In this document: piece after piece, positions 1 to 8,713 of the stretch
How the letters are laid out: each line of letters begins with the position of its first letter
How positions within the stretch are numbered: position 1 is the stretch's first letter
Assembly (NCBI RefSeq): GCF_000341105.1
Contig: NZ_ANBB01000044.1
Coordinates: 62,001 to 126,000, forward strand
Direction of reading: 5' to 3'
DNA: 64,000 nucleotides
From: Nocardiopsis potens DSM 45234
GTDB taxonomy: Bacteria; Actinomycetota; Actinomycetes; Streptosporangiales; Streptosporangiaceae
Made by a program: the position numbers and the translations under genes
The notes under the pieces: generated by a model
Databases searched by the model: none
What the model was told of the DNA's origin: nothing
What the model saw: the letters and a program-made list of their open reading frames with translations, nothing else

Positions 1-1021
1 ACAGCGAGGCCTGCACCACGATGTGGTGGACCAGGTAGACGATGGCCCCGGCGAGCCCGGCGACGGTCCCGACGCCCAGCCCGAACAGCATGAAGCCGAT
101 GTGGCTGACCAGCGCGAAGGACATGATCCGGTTGATGTCGTCCTGCACCAGCGCGCCGAGGATGCCGACGATCATGGTGGCGATGGCCATCCACAGCAGC
201 ACGCCGGAGACGTCGTCCCGGGAGAACAGCAGCGTCTGGGTCCGGATGATCGCGTACACCGCGACCTTGGTGAGCAGCGCCGCGAAGATCGCGGAGATGC
301 GGGTGATGGCGACCGGGTAGCTGTCCGGCAGCCAGAAGTGCATCGGCACGATGGCCGCCTTGATCCCGAACACCACCAGGAAGAGCAGCGCCAGCACCAT
401 CCGCAGCGGCGGGGGCGCATCGCCGAGCTTGACCGCGATGTCGGCCAGGTTGACGGTGCCGGTCAGGGCGTAGACCAGGGCGATCCCGGTGAGGAACAGG
501 ATCGAGGAGGTCAGGCTGACCATCGTGTAGATCATGCTGGCCCGGACCCGGGCCCGGGTGGGCGCCTGGGTGATCAGCGCGTAGCTGGCGGTCAGCATGA
601 TCTCGAAGCCGACGAACAGGTTGAACAGGTCGCCGGCGATGAAGCTGAGGCACACCCCGGCGGTCAGCACCAGGTAGATGGGGTGGAAGACCATCGGCAT
701 GGCCCGGCTGAGCCCGGCGATGTCCTGGCCGATCGCGTAGAGCAGCACCACCAGCAGCACCACCGAGGAGACCAGCAGCAGCAGCGCGGAGAGCGGGTCC
801 ACCGCGATGGTGATCCCGAGCGGCGCCGGCCAGCCGCCGGCCTGGCTGGTGATGACGTCCCCATCGGCGGTCCGCCGGACCAGGGCGGCCGCGGCGGCGA
901 CCACGATGGCCAGGGTCAGCGCGCTGACCACCTGCTGGGTGCGGGGGGCCCGGCGCATCGGCAGGGTGAGCGCGGCCCCGAGCAGCGGGACCAGGAACGG
1001 TACGGCGAGGAGGAGGTTCAC
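1..1021 (-). CDS. mrpD: Mrp Na+/H+ antiporter subunit D (partial, 3' end beyond window)
   Basis: This is the proton-pumping membrane subunit D of a Mrp-type cation/proton antiporter, homologous to the antiporter-like subunits of respiratory complex I. About 340 N-terminal residues are visible; the rest lies beyond base 1. Translation opens VNLLLAVPFLVPLLGAAL and includes NLFVGFEIMLTASYAL, a conserved MrpD stretch, among many hydrophobic helices. The GTG start overlaps the mrpC stop by four bases (GTGA), so translation is probably coupled. The order A-B-C-D implies that the small subunits E, F and G follow outside the window. The family call is secure; the ion specificity (Na+, K+ or Li+) cannot be read from sequence. 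Confidence 0.93.
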   Translation of the reverse strand, partial: MNLLLAVPFLVPLLGAALTLPMRRAPRTQQVVSALTLAIVVAAAAALVRRTADGDVITSQAGGWPAPLGITIAVDPLSALLLLVSSVVLLVVLLYAIGQDIAGLSRAMPMVFHPIYLVLTAGVCLSFIAGDLFNLFVGFEIMLTASYALITQAPTRARVRASMIYTMVSLTSSILFLTGIALVYALTGTVNLADIAVKLGDAPPPLRMVLALLFLVVFGIKAAIVPMHFWLPDSYPVAITRISAIFAALLTKVAVYAIIRTQTLLFSRDDVSGVLLWMAIATMIVGILGALVQDDINRIMSFALVSHIGFMLFGLGVGTVAGLAGAIVYLVHHIVVQASL

Positions 1022-1395
1022 GCGGAGTCCTCCGGTTCCTGCAGCCGGCCGATCCGGCGGTCCTCGAGGTCGTCGGGGACCTCGTCGTTGCCGTCGCCCA
1101 GCCAGACCCGGTAGGCCAGGGCGAGCAGGAAGGTGGTCACGCCGAAGGTGATGACGATCGCGGTGAGCGCCATGGCCTGGGGCAGCGGGTCGGAGAGCAC
1201 GCCTTCGGGACCGCCGAGCAGCGGCGGCAGGGTGATGGCCCGGTCGGTGAGCATCAGCGACACGTTGGCGGCGTGGCCGAGCAGCAGGATGCCGAAGACC
1301 GCGCGCATCAGCGAGCGCTGCAGCATCAGGTAGAAGCCGCAGGAGTAGAGCACTCCGACGGCGAGGACCAGCAGGAGGCTGGGGGCTCCGCTCAT
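1018..1395 (-). CDS. mrpC: Mrp Na+/H+ antiporter subunit C
   Basis: A 125-residue membrane protein resembling NuoK/MrpC. It has three hydrophobic segments (about residues 4-24, 28-50 and 73-97), with an HAANVSLML stretch in the second and an ITFGVTTFLLALAYR stretch in the third, typical of the MnhC/NuoK fold. The C-terminus is an acidic and basic soluble tail of about 25 residues. The ATG start overlaps the mrpB stop (ATGA) and its own stop overlaps the mrpD start, so it sits in the middle of a tightly coupled Mrp operon. Its length is normal for the family. Confidence 0.93.
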   Translation of the reverse strand: MSGAPSLLLVLAVGVLYSCGFYLMLQRSLMRAVFGILLLGHAANVSLMLTDRAITLPPLLGGPEGVLSDPLPQAMALTAIVITFGVTTFLLALAYRVWLGDGNDEVPDDLEDRRIGRLQEPEDSA

Positions 1396-2003
1396 CGCTC
1401 TCCTCCCCCGCTCCGGGCGCGGCGGCGACGGCGGTGCCCCGCGCGCGCTTCCTCCTCCTCGGCCTCCATCCGGGCGCCCAGGGCGGCCACGACGGACAGC
1501 ACGAGCCCGACGACGATCAGGAACACCCCCGCTTCGAAGAACAGATAGCTGGCGACCTTGACCTCGCCGAACAGCGGCAGCTCGAAGGTGCGGTAGAAGA
1601 CGTCCAGCAGCGGGGCGCCGCCGATCAGCGGCAGGCCCGCCATCACCGCGGCCAGCAGCAGCCCGGCCGCGAGCAGCGTGTTCGGCTTCAGCGGCATGCC
1701 CACGGCCAGCTCGTGCCGGCCGCCGGCGATGTAGCGGAGGACGAACGCCATGCTGGCCACCAGCCCGCCGGCGAACCCGCCGCCGGGCCGGTCGTGCCCG
1801 GAGACCAGCAGGAACACCGAGAAGACCAGGATGGAGGGGATGAGCAGTCGGACCACCACCTCCAGCAGCACCGACCGCGGTCCGAACGCCGGGCTGACGA
1901 CGGTGCTCAGCCACCGCTCCCGGGGGGCCTCCCAGCCCTCCGGCGGGGTGGGCCGGCGCTCCTCGCCCGCTCCGGGAACCGCTCCGCTCTGCGGGGGTCT
2001 CAT
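1392..2003 (-). CDS. mrpB: Mrp Na+/H+ antiporter subunit B
   Basis: A 203-residue MnhB-domain protein. The family core runs from about residue 42 to 180 and contains SGHDRPGGGFAGGLV, the typical MrpB motif, followed by four predicted membrane helices. The first 40 residues form a polar extension and the last 25 are a Glu-rich then Arg-rich cytoplasmic tail. The ATG at 2003 overlaps the mrpA stop by four bases. The short, uninterrupted spacing through mrpA-D suggests a single transcript and assembly of one membrane complex that exports Na+ in exchange for protons. Confidence 0.92.
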   Translation of the reverse strand: MRPPQSGAVPGAGEERRPTPPEGWEAPRERWLSTVVSPAFGPRSVLLEVVVRLLIPSILVFSVFLLVSGHDRPGGGFAGGLVASMAFVLRYIAGGRHELAVGMPLKPNTLLAAGLLLAAVMAGLPLIGGAPLLDVFYRTFELPLFGEVKVASYLFFEAGVFLIVVGLVLSVVAALGARMEAEEEEARAGHRRRRRARSGGGER

Positions 2004-4450
2004 CGTCGGCTCCCTTCCTCTTCGATCTGCTCCTCGTCGGCCGAGGGCTCGTCCACCACGCGGTGCCGCCGGTTGAGCAGCACCAGGGAGGCGACCGCGA
2101 CCGCCGCGGTGAGCAGCACCACGATCTCGCCGAAGGTGTCCAGCGCGCGGAAGTCGGCGAGGATCGTGTTGACCAGGTTGCGGCCGCCGGCCTGCTCGGC
2201 GGCGGCCTCGTAGCCGAGCGAGATCGGCTCGGCGGTGCGGGCCGCGGCCATCAGCCACAGCGAGACCGAGATGAAGGCGCCGGCCGCGACGGACAGCACC
2301 ACCATCCAGCGCTTGGGCCAGCCGGGCGCGCGCACCGAGAAGGTGGCGGGCAGCCGGCGGAGCACGAACACCAGGATGATCGTGGTGAGCGTCTCCACCA
2401 GGATCAGGGTGAGCGCCAGGTCCGGGGCGCCGTGCAGGACGAACAGCCCGGCGATGCCGAAGCCGGTGGCGCTGAGCAGGATCAGCGCGGGGAACCGGCG
2501 GTGCTCGCGCAGCGCGGCGATCGCGGTGACCGCGATCACCGCGGCGACCACCCCCTCCAGCGGGGTGTCCCACAGCCGCAGCCCGTCGCCGCCGGAGGGC
2601 ACCGCCACCTCCCCGGTGGCCAGGGCGGTGACCAGCCGCACGCCCGGCAGGGCGAGCATGGTGGCCAGGATGATGCCCAGGTAGGCGGGGAGCGAGCCGG
2701 TCTGCAGCCGCCGGGTGACGCTCAGCGCGATCGCGTAGGTGCCGTGCAGGAACAGGTGGTAGCCCATCTCCGCGGAGATCACCCGGGGGGCGCGGCCCTG
2801 GAGCCGGGCGAACGCCTCCCGCCACCGGAACAGCGCCGCGCCGGCCGCGATGACCACCGCGGTGAGCAGCAGCGGCGTGCTCAGCCCGTGCCACAGCGCC
2901 AGGTGGTAGGGCTTGCCGTGGTCGGAGTAGGGGGCGGCGTAGGCCGCGGCGATGGCGTCGGCCGGGCCCGGCAGCGAGCCGAGCACCAGGCCGCAGAGCG
3001 AGAGCAGCACCGGGGCGGCGAGGAAGACCGCCGAGGGCGGGGTGGCCCGGGTGCGCGGAATACGGGGCTCCGCGCCGTCCTCCCCGCCGGCGTCCGTTCC
3101 GGGGACCGGCTCGATGTCGGTCTCGGCGGCGCGCTTGTCGCCGAACGCGCCCCACCAGAACCGGGCGCTGTAGGCGAAGGTGAGCACCGAGGCCAGGACC
3201 AGCCCGGCCAGTTCCAGCCCGGCGGCGAGCGGCGGGAGCTCCGGGCTGTGCCCGGGGAGGAACGCCTCCAGGGCGGCCTCCTTGCCGATGAAGCCGAGCA
3301 GCGGCGGCAGGCCCGCCATGGAGGCCGCGGCCAGTCCGGCGGCGGCGGCCGTCACCGGCAGCGACCGCCACAGCCCGTTCAGCCGCCGGATGTCCCGGGT
3401 GCCGGCCTGGTGGTCGACCACGCCGACCACCAGGAACAGGGTGGACTTGAAGAAGCCGTGCGCGAGCAGCGCGCCGATCGCGGCCACCGCCGCGGTGTGC
3501 GTTCCCGCGCCGGCCAGCAGGCACAGGAAGCCGAGCTGGCTGACGGTGCCGTGCGCGACCAGCAGCTTCAGGTCGGTCTGGCGCAGTGCGCTCCAGCCGC
3601 CGATGACCATGGTGGCCAGGCCGAAGGCGAGCACCAGGACCCGCCACGGGTCGGCGTCGGCGAAGCCGGGGGCGAGCCGGGCGATCAGGTAGACGCCGCC
3701 CTTGACCATCGCGGCGGCGTGCAGGTAGGCGCTGACCGGGGTGGGCGCGACCATCGCCCCGGGCAGCCAGTAGTGGAACGGGGCCTGGGCCGACTTGGCG
3801 AAGGCGCCGATCAGCACGAGCACCAGCGCGACCGGGAGCAGCGGGGAGTCCACCGGCGGGTCGGCGACCAGTTCGGAGATCCGGTAGGTGCCGCCGGCCT
3901 GGCCGAGCAGGATGAACCCGATCAGCATGAACAGGCCGGCGCCCGCGGTGGTGATCAGCGCCTGGAGCGCGGCGCGCCCCGCCGCGTCCTTGCGCTGGTC
4001 GAAGCCGACGAGCAGGAAGGAGGTGACCGAGGTCAGCTCCCAGAACACGTACAGCGCGAACAGGTTGTCGGCGGTGACCACGCCGAGCATCGCCCCGGCG
4101 AACAGCACCATGACCGAGGTGAGCCGGGCGAGGCCGGCCTGGTCGCTGCGGAAGTAGGCGGCGCTGTAGCAGAAGATGACCGCTCCGACCCCGCTCACCA
4201 GCAGCACCATGGCCAGGGAGAGGGCGTCGACGCGGAAGTCGAGGGTGATGTCGAGGGCGGGCACCCAGGGGACCGATGCCTCGGCGGGCTCCCCTGCGGC
4301 GATCCCGGGGGACCGGCTCAGGGCCCACACCGCGGACAGCGCGGGGGGCAGGCTCGCGACGAGGAAGGCCCGGGCGCCCAGGAGGCGGACCAGGGGCGGC
4401 AGCAGCACCGCGGTCGCGGCGTGCAGCGCGAGGATGACAGGCAGCAGCAT
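2000..4450 (-). CDS. mrpA: Mrp Na+/H+ antiporter subunit A
   Basis: An 816-residue polytopic protein, the largest Mrp subunit and related to NuoL. The N-terminal ~500 residues carry the proton-translocating module, with PFHYWLPGAMVAPTPVSAY and HAAAMVKGGVYL, matching the conserved lysine/histidine helices of the family. The C-terminal third contains further helices that correspond to the MbhD/MbhE-like extension of long MrpA proteins. The protein ends in a basic and acidic tail. It is first in the operon, and its stop overlaps the mrpB start (ATGA). The length agrees with other MrpA proteins. The start at 4450 follows about 90 bases downstream of a candidate -10 hexamer TAACCT. Confidence 0.95.
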   Translation of the reverse strand: MLLPVILALHAATAVLLPPLVRLLGARAFLVASLPPALSAVWALSRSPGIAAGEPAEASVPWVPALDITLDFRVDALSLAMVLLVSGVGAVIFCYSAAYFRSDQAGLARLTSVMVLFAGAMLGVVTADNLFALYVFWELTSVTSFLLVGFDQRKDAAGRAALQALITTAGAGLFMLIGFILLGQAGGTYRISELVADPPVDSPLLPVALVLVLIGAFAKSAQAPFHYWLPGAMVAPTPVSAYLHAAAMVKGGVYLIARLAPGFADADPWRVLVLAFGLATMVIGGWSALRQTDLKLLVAHGTVSQLGFLCLLAGAGTHTAAVAAIGALLAHGFFKSTLFLVVGVVDHQAGTRDIRRLNGLWRSLPVTAAAAGLAAASMAGLPPLLGFIGKEAALEAFLPGHSPELPPLAAGLELAGLVLASVLTFAYSARFWWGAFGDKRAAETDIEPVPGTDAGGEDGAEPRIPRTRATPPSAVFLAAPVLLSLCGLVLGSLPGPADAIAAAYAAPYSDHGKPYHLALWHGLSTPLLLTAVVIAAGAALFRWREAFARLQGRAPRVISAEMGYHLFLHGTYAIALSVTRRLQTGSLPAYLGIILATMLALPGVRLVTALATGEVAVPSGGDGLRLWDTPLEGVVAAVIAVTAIAALREHRRFPALILLSATGFGIAGLFVLHGAPDLALTLILVETLTTIILVFVLRRLPATFSVRAPGWPKRWMVVLSVAAGAFISVSLWLMAAARTAEPISLGYEAAAEQAGGRNLVNTILADFRALDTFGEIVVLLTAAVAVASLVLLNRRHRVVDEPSADEEQIEEEGSRR

Positions 4451-4558
4451 AGGGCTCGTTATCGGCGACGGCGGTGGAAGAGACGGGGCGCATCGCCTCC
4501 GGCTGGGGCGACGGACGGTCGAGCGCCATCCAGGTTAGCGGCGATTCGTCCCCCCGCC

Positions 4559-4586
4559 TTGACAGCGCGGTGAATGGGCGTACCAT
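4559..4586 (+). promoter_or_regulatory. Candidate sigma-70-type promoter (TTGACA-N16-TACCAT)
   Basis: A -35 hexamer TTGACA and a -10 hexamer TACCAT are separated by 16 bases. The next plus-strand gene, parC, starts about 380 bases downstream, so this would give a long leader or a separate short RNA. Sequence evidence only. Confidence 0.4.
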
Positions 4587-4953
4587 GCCCTCGCATCTTT
4601 CCACGATACGGAAGCGTTACGATCGGTAATTCCGCTGGATTACCAGGAATAACGCCGCCCGAGTCGCCTGGACCCCCTTCCCCATTCCCGTTCGAAGCGT
4701 GGTTGTTCTCACCAGATCCACCGCCCCCGTTCCTCGCCCCCCGGGTCCGGCCGCCCCGGGCGGGCACCGGACGCGCTTCACGCAGAGTAGTCGGCCTCGG
4801 CGCCGCCCGACTGCGCACGAACGCCGCGAGCGCGCCGTATACGTCGTATTAACGGAACCCTAACGGGTGATCTGCGCCCCTCTCCCCATCGGCCTCGCCC
4901 CGGACGCGGGCCGAACGGGGGGCGCCTGGTTCGCGATGGTCGGTACGTGGGGC

Positions 4954-4966
4954 CAGAATTGGCGGC
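4954..4966 (+). promoter_or_regulatory. Possible leaderless -10 of parC
   Basis: CAGAAT at 4954-4959 is followed by seven bases and then the parC ATG. No Shine-Dalgarno sequence precedes the ATG. This spacing matches other leaderless candidates in the window, although the first base of the hexamer is not T. Confidence 0.35.
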
Positions 4967-7459
4967 ATGGCCCGTTCAACGTCTCCGTCTCCGCCTTCCG
5001 AGGAACTCGCCGAGAAGATCATCGACATCGACGTCTCGGAGGAAATGCGGGGCAGCTTCCTGGAGTACGCCTACTCGGTGATCTACCAGCGCGCCCTGCC
5101 CGATGCCCGCGACGGCATGAAGCCGGTGCAGCGGCGCATCCTCTACCAGATGAACGAGATGGGGCTCCGCCCCGACCGCGGGCACGTCAAGTGCGCCCGC
5201 GTCGTCGGCGAGGTCATGGGCAAGCTGCACCCGCACGGCGACGCCGCCATCTACGACGCCATGGTCCGGATGAGCCAGTCCTTCGCCATGCGGGTCCCGC
5301 TGGTCGACGGGCACGGCAACTTCGGCTCGCTGGGCGGCGACGACGCCCCGGCCGCCATGCGCTACACCGAGGCCCGCATGGACCGGGCCGCCGAGCTGCT
5401 GGTCACCTCCATCGACGAGGACGTCGTCGACTTCCGGCCGAACTACGACGGCCAGGAGACGGAACCGGAGGTGCTCCCGGCCGCCTTCCCCAACCTGCTG
5501 GTGAACGGCGCGTCGGGGATCGCGGTGGGGATGGCCACCAACATGGCCCCGCACAACCTCGGCGAGGTCGTCGCGGCCGCGCGGCACCTGATCGCGCACC
5601 CCGACGCCGACCTCGAGAAGCTGATGGAGTTCGTGCCCGGCCCCGACCTGCCGACCGGCGGCACCGTCGTCGGCCTGGACGGGATCCGCGACGCCTACGC
5701 CAAGGGCCGCGGCACCTTCCGCACCCGCGCCACGGTCTCCATCGAGAAGGTCTCGCCGCGCCGCACCGGCATCGTCGTCACCGAGCTGCCCTACAGCGTG
5801 GGGCCGGAGAAGGTGGTCGGCCGGATCAAGGAGCTGGTGCAGTCCAAGAAGCTGCAGGGCATCTCCGACCTCAAGGACCTCACCGACCGCAACCAGGGCC
5901 TGCGGCTGGTCATCGAGCTGAAGAACGGCTTCAACCCCGAGGGCGTGCTGGCCGAGCTGTACCGGCTCACCCCGATGGAGGAGTCCTTCGGCATCAACAA
6001 CGTCGCGCTGGTGGACGGCCAGCCGCAGACGCTGGGCCTGCGCGAGCTGCTCCAGGTCTTCGTCGACCACCGGCTGGACGTGGTGCGGCGGCGCAGCGAG
6101 CACCGGCGGAGCAAGCGGCTGGACCGGGTGCACCTGATCGACGGCCTGCTCGTCGCGCTGCTCAACATCGACGACGTCATCGCGCTCATCCGGGACTCCG
6201 ACGACACCGCGCAGGCCCGGGAGCGGCTGATGGAGGCCTACGCGCTCTCCGACGTCCAGGCCCGCTACATCCTGGACACCCCGCTGCGCCGGCTCACCCG
6301 GTACGACCGGCTGGAGCTGCAGAGCGAGGCCGACCAGCTGAAGAAGGAGATCGAGGAGCTCACCTCGGTGCTGGAGTCCGACGCCAAGCTGCGCCGGCTG
6401 GTCTCCAAGGAGCTCGCCGAGGTCGCCAAGAAGTACGGCACCCCGCGCCGCACCACCCTGCTGGAGAGCGACGGGGCCGCGCGCACCGCCGCCGTCCCGC
6501 TGGAGCTGGACGACGTGCCGTGCAACGTGCTGCTCGGCTCGGACGGCATGCTCGGCCGGAGCAAGGGCGCCGCGGTCCCGCGCGTCTACGAGGGGCTGCG
6601 CACCAAGCACGACGCGGTCGCCGCCGCGCTGCCCGCGCGCAGCAAGGGCGGCGTCGGCCTGGTCACCGACCTCGGCCGGGTCGTCCGGGTGCCGGTGGTG
6701 GAGCTCCCCGAACTCCCCGACTCCGGGGAGGAGGCCCCGCCGCTGGCCTCCGGGCTGCCGGTGGAGGAGTTCGTCGACCTCGCCGAGGACGAGAAGGTGA
6801 TCGCGCTCGCCGCGGTGGACGGAGAGGGCCCCGGCCTGGCCCTCGGCACCGAGCAGGGCGTGGTCAAGCGGGTGGTGCGGGACTACCCGGCCAACCGGGA
6901 CGACCACGAGATCATCGCGCTCAAGGACGGCGACCGCCTGGTCGGCGCGACCCAGCTGGCCACCGGCGAGGAGGACCTCGTCTTCGTCACCTCCACCGCG
7001 CAGCTGCTGCGCTTCTCCGCCTCCGCCGTCCGCGAGCAGGGGCGACCGGCCGGCGGCGTGGCCGGCGTGAAGCTCGCCGAGGGCGCCCGGGTGCTGTGGT
7101 TCGGCGCGGTCTCGGTGCCCGAGGACTCGGTCCTGGTGACCATGTCCGCGGCCACCCCCGAGGACGCCCTGCTGCCCGCCGAGGGCGGATCGGCGAAGGT
7201 CACCCCGATCGAGGCCTACCCCGCCAAGGGCCGGGCCACCGGCGGCGTACGCTGCCACCGCCTGCTCAAGGGCGAGGACGGCCTGGTGTTCGCCTGGGTC
7301 GGCCGGGCGCCCGCGCGGGCCTTCCGCGCCGACGGCGGCCCGGTCCGCCTGCCCGACATGGACCCGCGCCGGGACGGCTCGGGCGAGCCGCAGCCCCGGG
7401 CGATCGCCTCCATCGGCACCGGGCAGCACGACACCGGCCTTCTCGGCACCGCCGATTAG
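4967..7459 (+). CDS. parC: DNA topoisomerase IV / second gyrase, subunit A
   Basis: A type IIA topoisomerase A subunit of 830 residues that breaks and rejoins DNA with its ParE partner (encoded at 11058-13163) to decatenate or relax chromosomes. The active tyrosine is Y133 in AAMRYTEARM. The winged-helix quinolone region reads HPHGDAAIYDAMVRM (residues 88-102). The N-terminal breakage-reunion domain spans about 25-480, followed by a coiled coil and a beta-pinwheel C-terminal domain. The GKLHPHGD form and gene context match the second actinobacterial gyrA-like gene (parC/gyrA2) rather than the gyrA beside dnaA. Position 93, equivalent to E. coli GyrA Ser83, is alanine. Translation may start on a leaderless message. 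A strong hairpin follows the stop. Confidence 0.93.
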   Translation: MARSTSPSPPSEELAEKIIDIDVSEEMRGSFLEYAYSVIYQRALPDARDGMKPVQRRILYQMNEMGLRPDRGHVKCARVVGEVMGKLHPHGDAAIYDAMVRMSQSFAMRVPLVDGHGNFGSLGGDDAPAAMRYTEARMDRAAELLVTSIDEDVVDFRPNYDGQETEPEVLPAAFPNLLVNGASGIAVGMATNMAPHNLGEVVAAARHLIAHPDADLEKLMEFVPGPDLPTGGTVVGLDGIRDAYAKGRGTFRTRATVSIEKVSPRRTGIVVTELPYSVGPEKVVGRIKELVQSKKLQGISDLKDLTDRNQGLRLVIELKNGFNPEGVLAELYRLTPMEESFGINNVALVDGQPQTLGLRELLQVFVDHRLDVVRRRSEHRRSKRLDRVHLIDGLLVALLNIDDVIALIRDSDDTAQARERLMEAYALSDVQARYILDTPLRRLTRYDRLELQSEADQLKKEIEELTSVLESDAKLRRLVSKELAEVAKKYGTPRRTTLLESDGAARTAAVPLELDDVPCNVLLGSDGMLGRSKGAAVPRVYEGLRTKHDAVAAALPARSKGGVGLVTDLGRVVRVPVVELPELPDSGEEAPPLASGLPVEEFVDLAEDEKVIALAAVDGEGPGLALGTEQGVVKRVVRDYPANRDDHEIIALKDGDRLVGATQLATGEEDLVFVTSTAQLLRFSASAVREQGRPAGGVAGVKLAEGARVLWFGAVSVPEDSVLVTMSAATPEDALLPAEGGSAKVTPIEAYPAKGRATGGVRCHRLLKGEDGLVFAWVGRAPARAFRADGGPVRLPDMDPRRDGSGEPQPRAIASIGTGQHDTGLLGTAD

Positions 7460-7465
7460 CGGCCC

Positions 7466-7496
7466 CGGCCCGGGGAGGCCGCGCCTCCCCGGGCCG
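7466..7496 (+). terminator. Hairpin terminator after parC
   Basis: A perfect 14-base stem with a 3-base loop begins seven bases after the parC stop. The arms are 7466-7479 and 7483-7496. There is no U-tract, as is usual for terminators in very GC-rich actinobacteria. Confidence 0.7.
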
Positions 7497-7604
7497 CGCG
7501 CCATCGGCCCGCCGCGGCGCGCCCCCGCCCGCCCCGCCCGCCGGGCAGGCCGGCGGGGCCGGCGCCCTGCGGCGGACCGCCCGCACGACCCTGAGGAGAA
7601 CCCA

Positions 7605-8108
7605 GTGAGCAGCGCATTCGACGATGTGCTCAGCGCCAACGCCGACTACGCCGAGTCGTTCCGGCTGGCCGGCCTGGAACCGGTCGCCGCCCGCGGCATA
7701 GGCCTGGTCACCTGCATGGACTCCCGCCTCGAACCGCTGGACATGCTGGGCCTCCAGCCGGGCGACGCCAAGATCCTGCGCAACGCCGGCGCCCGGGTCA
7801 CCGACGACACCCTGCGCACCCTGGTGCTCGCGGTCTACCTGCTCGGGGTGGAGCGGGTGCTGGTCATGCCGCACACCAAGTGCAAGATGGCCTCGGTCTC
7901 CGGCGACGACGAGGTGCACGACCTGATCCGGGACCGGTACGGCGTGGACACGCGCAGCCTGGAGTTCCACACCGACGACGACCAGCTCGGCGCGCTCCGG
8001 CACGACCTGGAGCGGATCCGCCACCACCCGCTGCTGCCCGACGGGCTGCCGGTGGCGGGCGCCCTGTACGACGTGGACACCGGCAGGCTGGAGATGATCG
8101 ACGCCTAG
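7605..8108 (+). CDS. Beta-class carbonic anhydrase
   Basis: A 167-residue zinc enzyme that interconverts CO2 and bicarbonate in the cytoplasm. The metal ligands and catalytic dyad are clear: C37, D39 and R41 in VTCMDSR, and H90 and C93 in PHTKC. The arrangement matches the compact beta-carbonic anhydrases of actinobacteria; the length is short but normal for this subgroup. The GTG start at 7605 is preceded by GAGGAGAA at good spacing. It stands alone, with a ~145-base gap after parC that includes the parC terminator. It probably supplies bicarbonate to carboxylases or buffers pH, which is inference. Confidence 0.9.
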   Translation: MSSAFDDVLSANADYAESFRLAGLEPVAARGIGLVTCMDSRLEPLDMLGLQPGDAKILRNAGARVTDDTLRTLVLAVYLLGVERVLVMPHTKCKMASVSGDDEVHDLIRDRYGVDTRSLEFHTDDDQLGALRHDLERIRHHPLLPDGLPVAGALYDVDTGRLEMIDA

Positions 8109-8221
8109 CGGCCGCACCGGGCCCGCCCGGACCCCGCCGCTCCGCCCCGGCCGGGAATAGCAGGCCGGCGGCGGCGGTTGGCACGCCTGTAACGGCGTAC
8201 CACCCGAGGAGAGGGGCGCTG

Positions 8222-8548
8222 ATGCAGGCTTCCACCTACGAGACCTTCGCCGTCGGCCGGTCCTACTTCGACCTGGGAGACCCGATAGCGGCGGCCCGAG
8301 TGCTGGAGCCGCTGTCCGACCGCGAACCGGAGAGCCGCTCCATCCTGGAGCTGCTCGGCCGCGCCTACTTCCACTCCGCCCAGCTCGGCAAGGCGGAGTG
8401 GGCCTTCCGCCGCCTGATCGAGCTCGACCCCTGCGACAGCTGGGCGCACATCGCCCTGGCCCGCGCGCTGGAGCGGCAGAACCGCGACGAGGAGGCCGCT
8501 CCGCACCGCAGGATGCACGCCGCGATGAGCGGCGGCTCCCTGGACTGA
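8222..8548 (+). CDS. Small TPR-repeat protein
   Basis: A 108-residue protein made of about three tetratricopeptide-like helical pairs, for example ILELLGRAYFHSAQLGKAEW followed by an AFRRLIELDP unit, the classic TPR consensus. TPR proteins act as scaffolds for protein contacts; no partner can be named here. ATG 8222 has an upstream GAGGAGAG. No signal peptide or membrane helix is seen, so it should be cytoplasmic. A long hairpin follows the gene, suggesting that it is transcribed alone or with the carbonic anhydrase 113 bases upstream. Confidence 0.8.
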   Translation: MQASTYETFAVGRSYFDLGDPIAAARVLEPLSDREPESRSILELLGRAYFHSAQLGKAEWAFRRLIELDPCDSWAHIALARALERQNRDEEAAPHRRMHAAMSGGSLD

Positions 8549-8570
8549 CCCCGGCCGCACGACCGCCCCA

Positions 8571-8602
8571 AGGCCCCGCTCCTCCGCTGAGGACCGGGGC
8601 CT
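8571..8602 (+). terminator. Hairpin terminator after TPR gene
   Basis: An 8-base outer stem (8571-8578 with 8595-8602) encloses a second 5-base stem (8580-8584 with 8589-8593). It begins 22 bases after the TPR gene stop. Confidence 0.6.
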
Positions 8603-8700
8603 CGGCCGTTCCCGCTCCCCCGCCGCAGGCGGACGCCCACCGCCCCGGCGCCGGGTGGCGCCCCTGGTGGGGGCGGTCGTGCGCGGTACGGGCGGCCGGA

Positions 8701-8713
8701 TAGCCTGCCGGAC
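8701..8713 (+). promoter_or_regulatory. Leaderless -10 (TAGCCT) of the Cds1-like gene
   Basis: TAGCCT at 8701-8706 lies exactly seven bases before ATG 8714. There is no ribosome-binding sequence between them, so transcription should begin at or beside the start codon. Confidence 0.55.

Larger units (their letters stand above)
4451..4966. other. Divergent intergenic region between mrpA and parC
   Basis: This 516-base stretch is less GC-rich than its neighbours and shows no convincing gene. It must hold the promoters of the mrp operon (minus) and parC (plus). On the plus strand TTGACA at 4559-4564 is followed after 16 bases by TACCAT at 4581-4586, a plausible housekeeping promoter about 380 bases ahead of parC. 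On the minus strand a 14-base word with TAACCT (4527-4540) recurs upstream of leuS at 47569-47582. Confidence 0.6.

Noticed and set aside
23-1114. A long plus-strand frame opposite mrpD and mrpC
   Set aside because: Its translation is rich in Gln, Glu, His, Arg and Asp with no fold, the typical antisense image of GC-rich genes. The minus strand encodes clear MrpD and MrpC motifs.
2063-4573. An 836-residue plus-strand frame opposite mrpA
   Set aside because: Same low-complexity composition. The minus strand carries MrpA motifs through its whole length, so this is a shadow.
4574-4852. A 92-residue plus-strand frame between mrpA and parC
   Set aside because: Low-complexity composition, no codon bias and no conserved motif.
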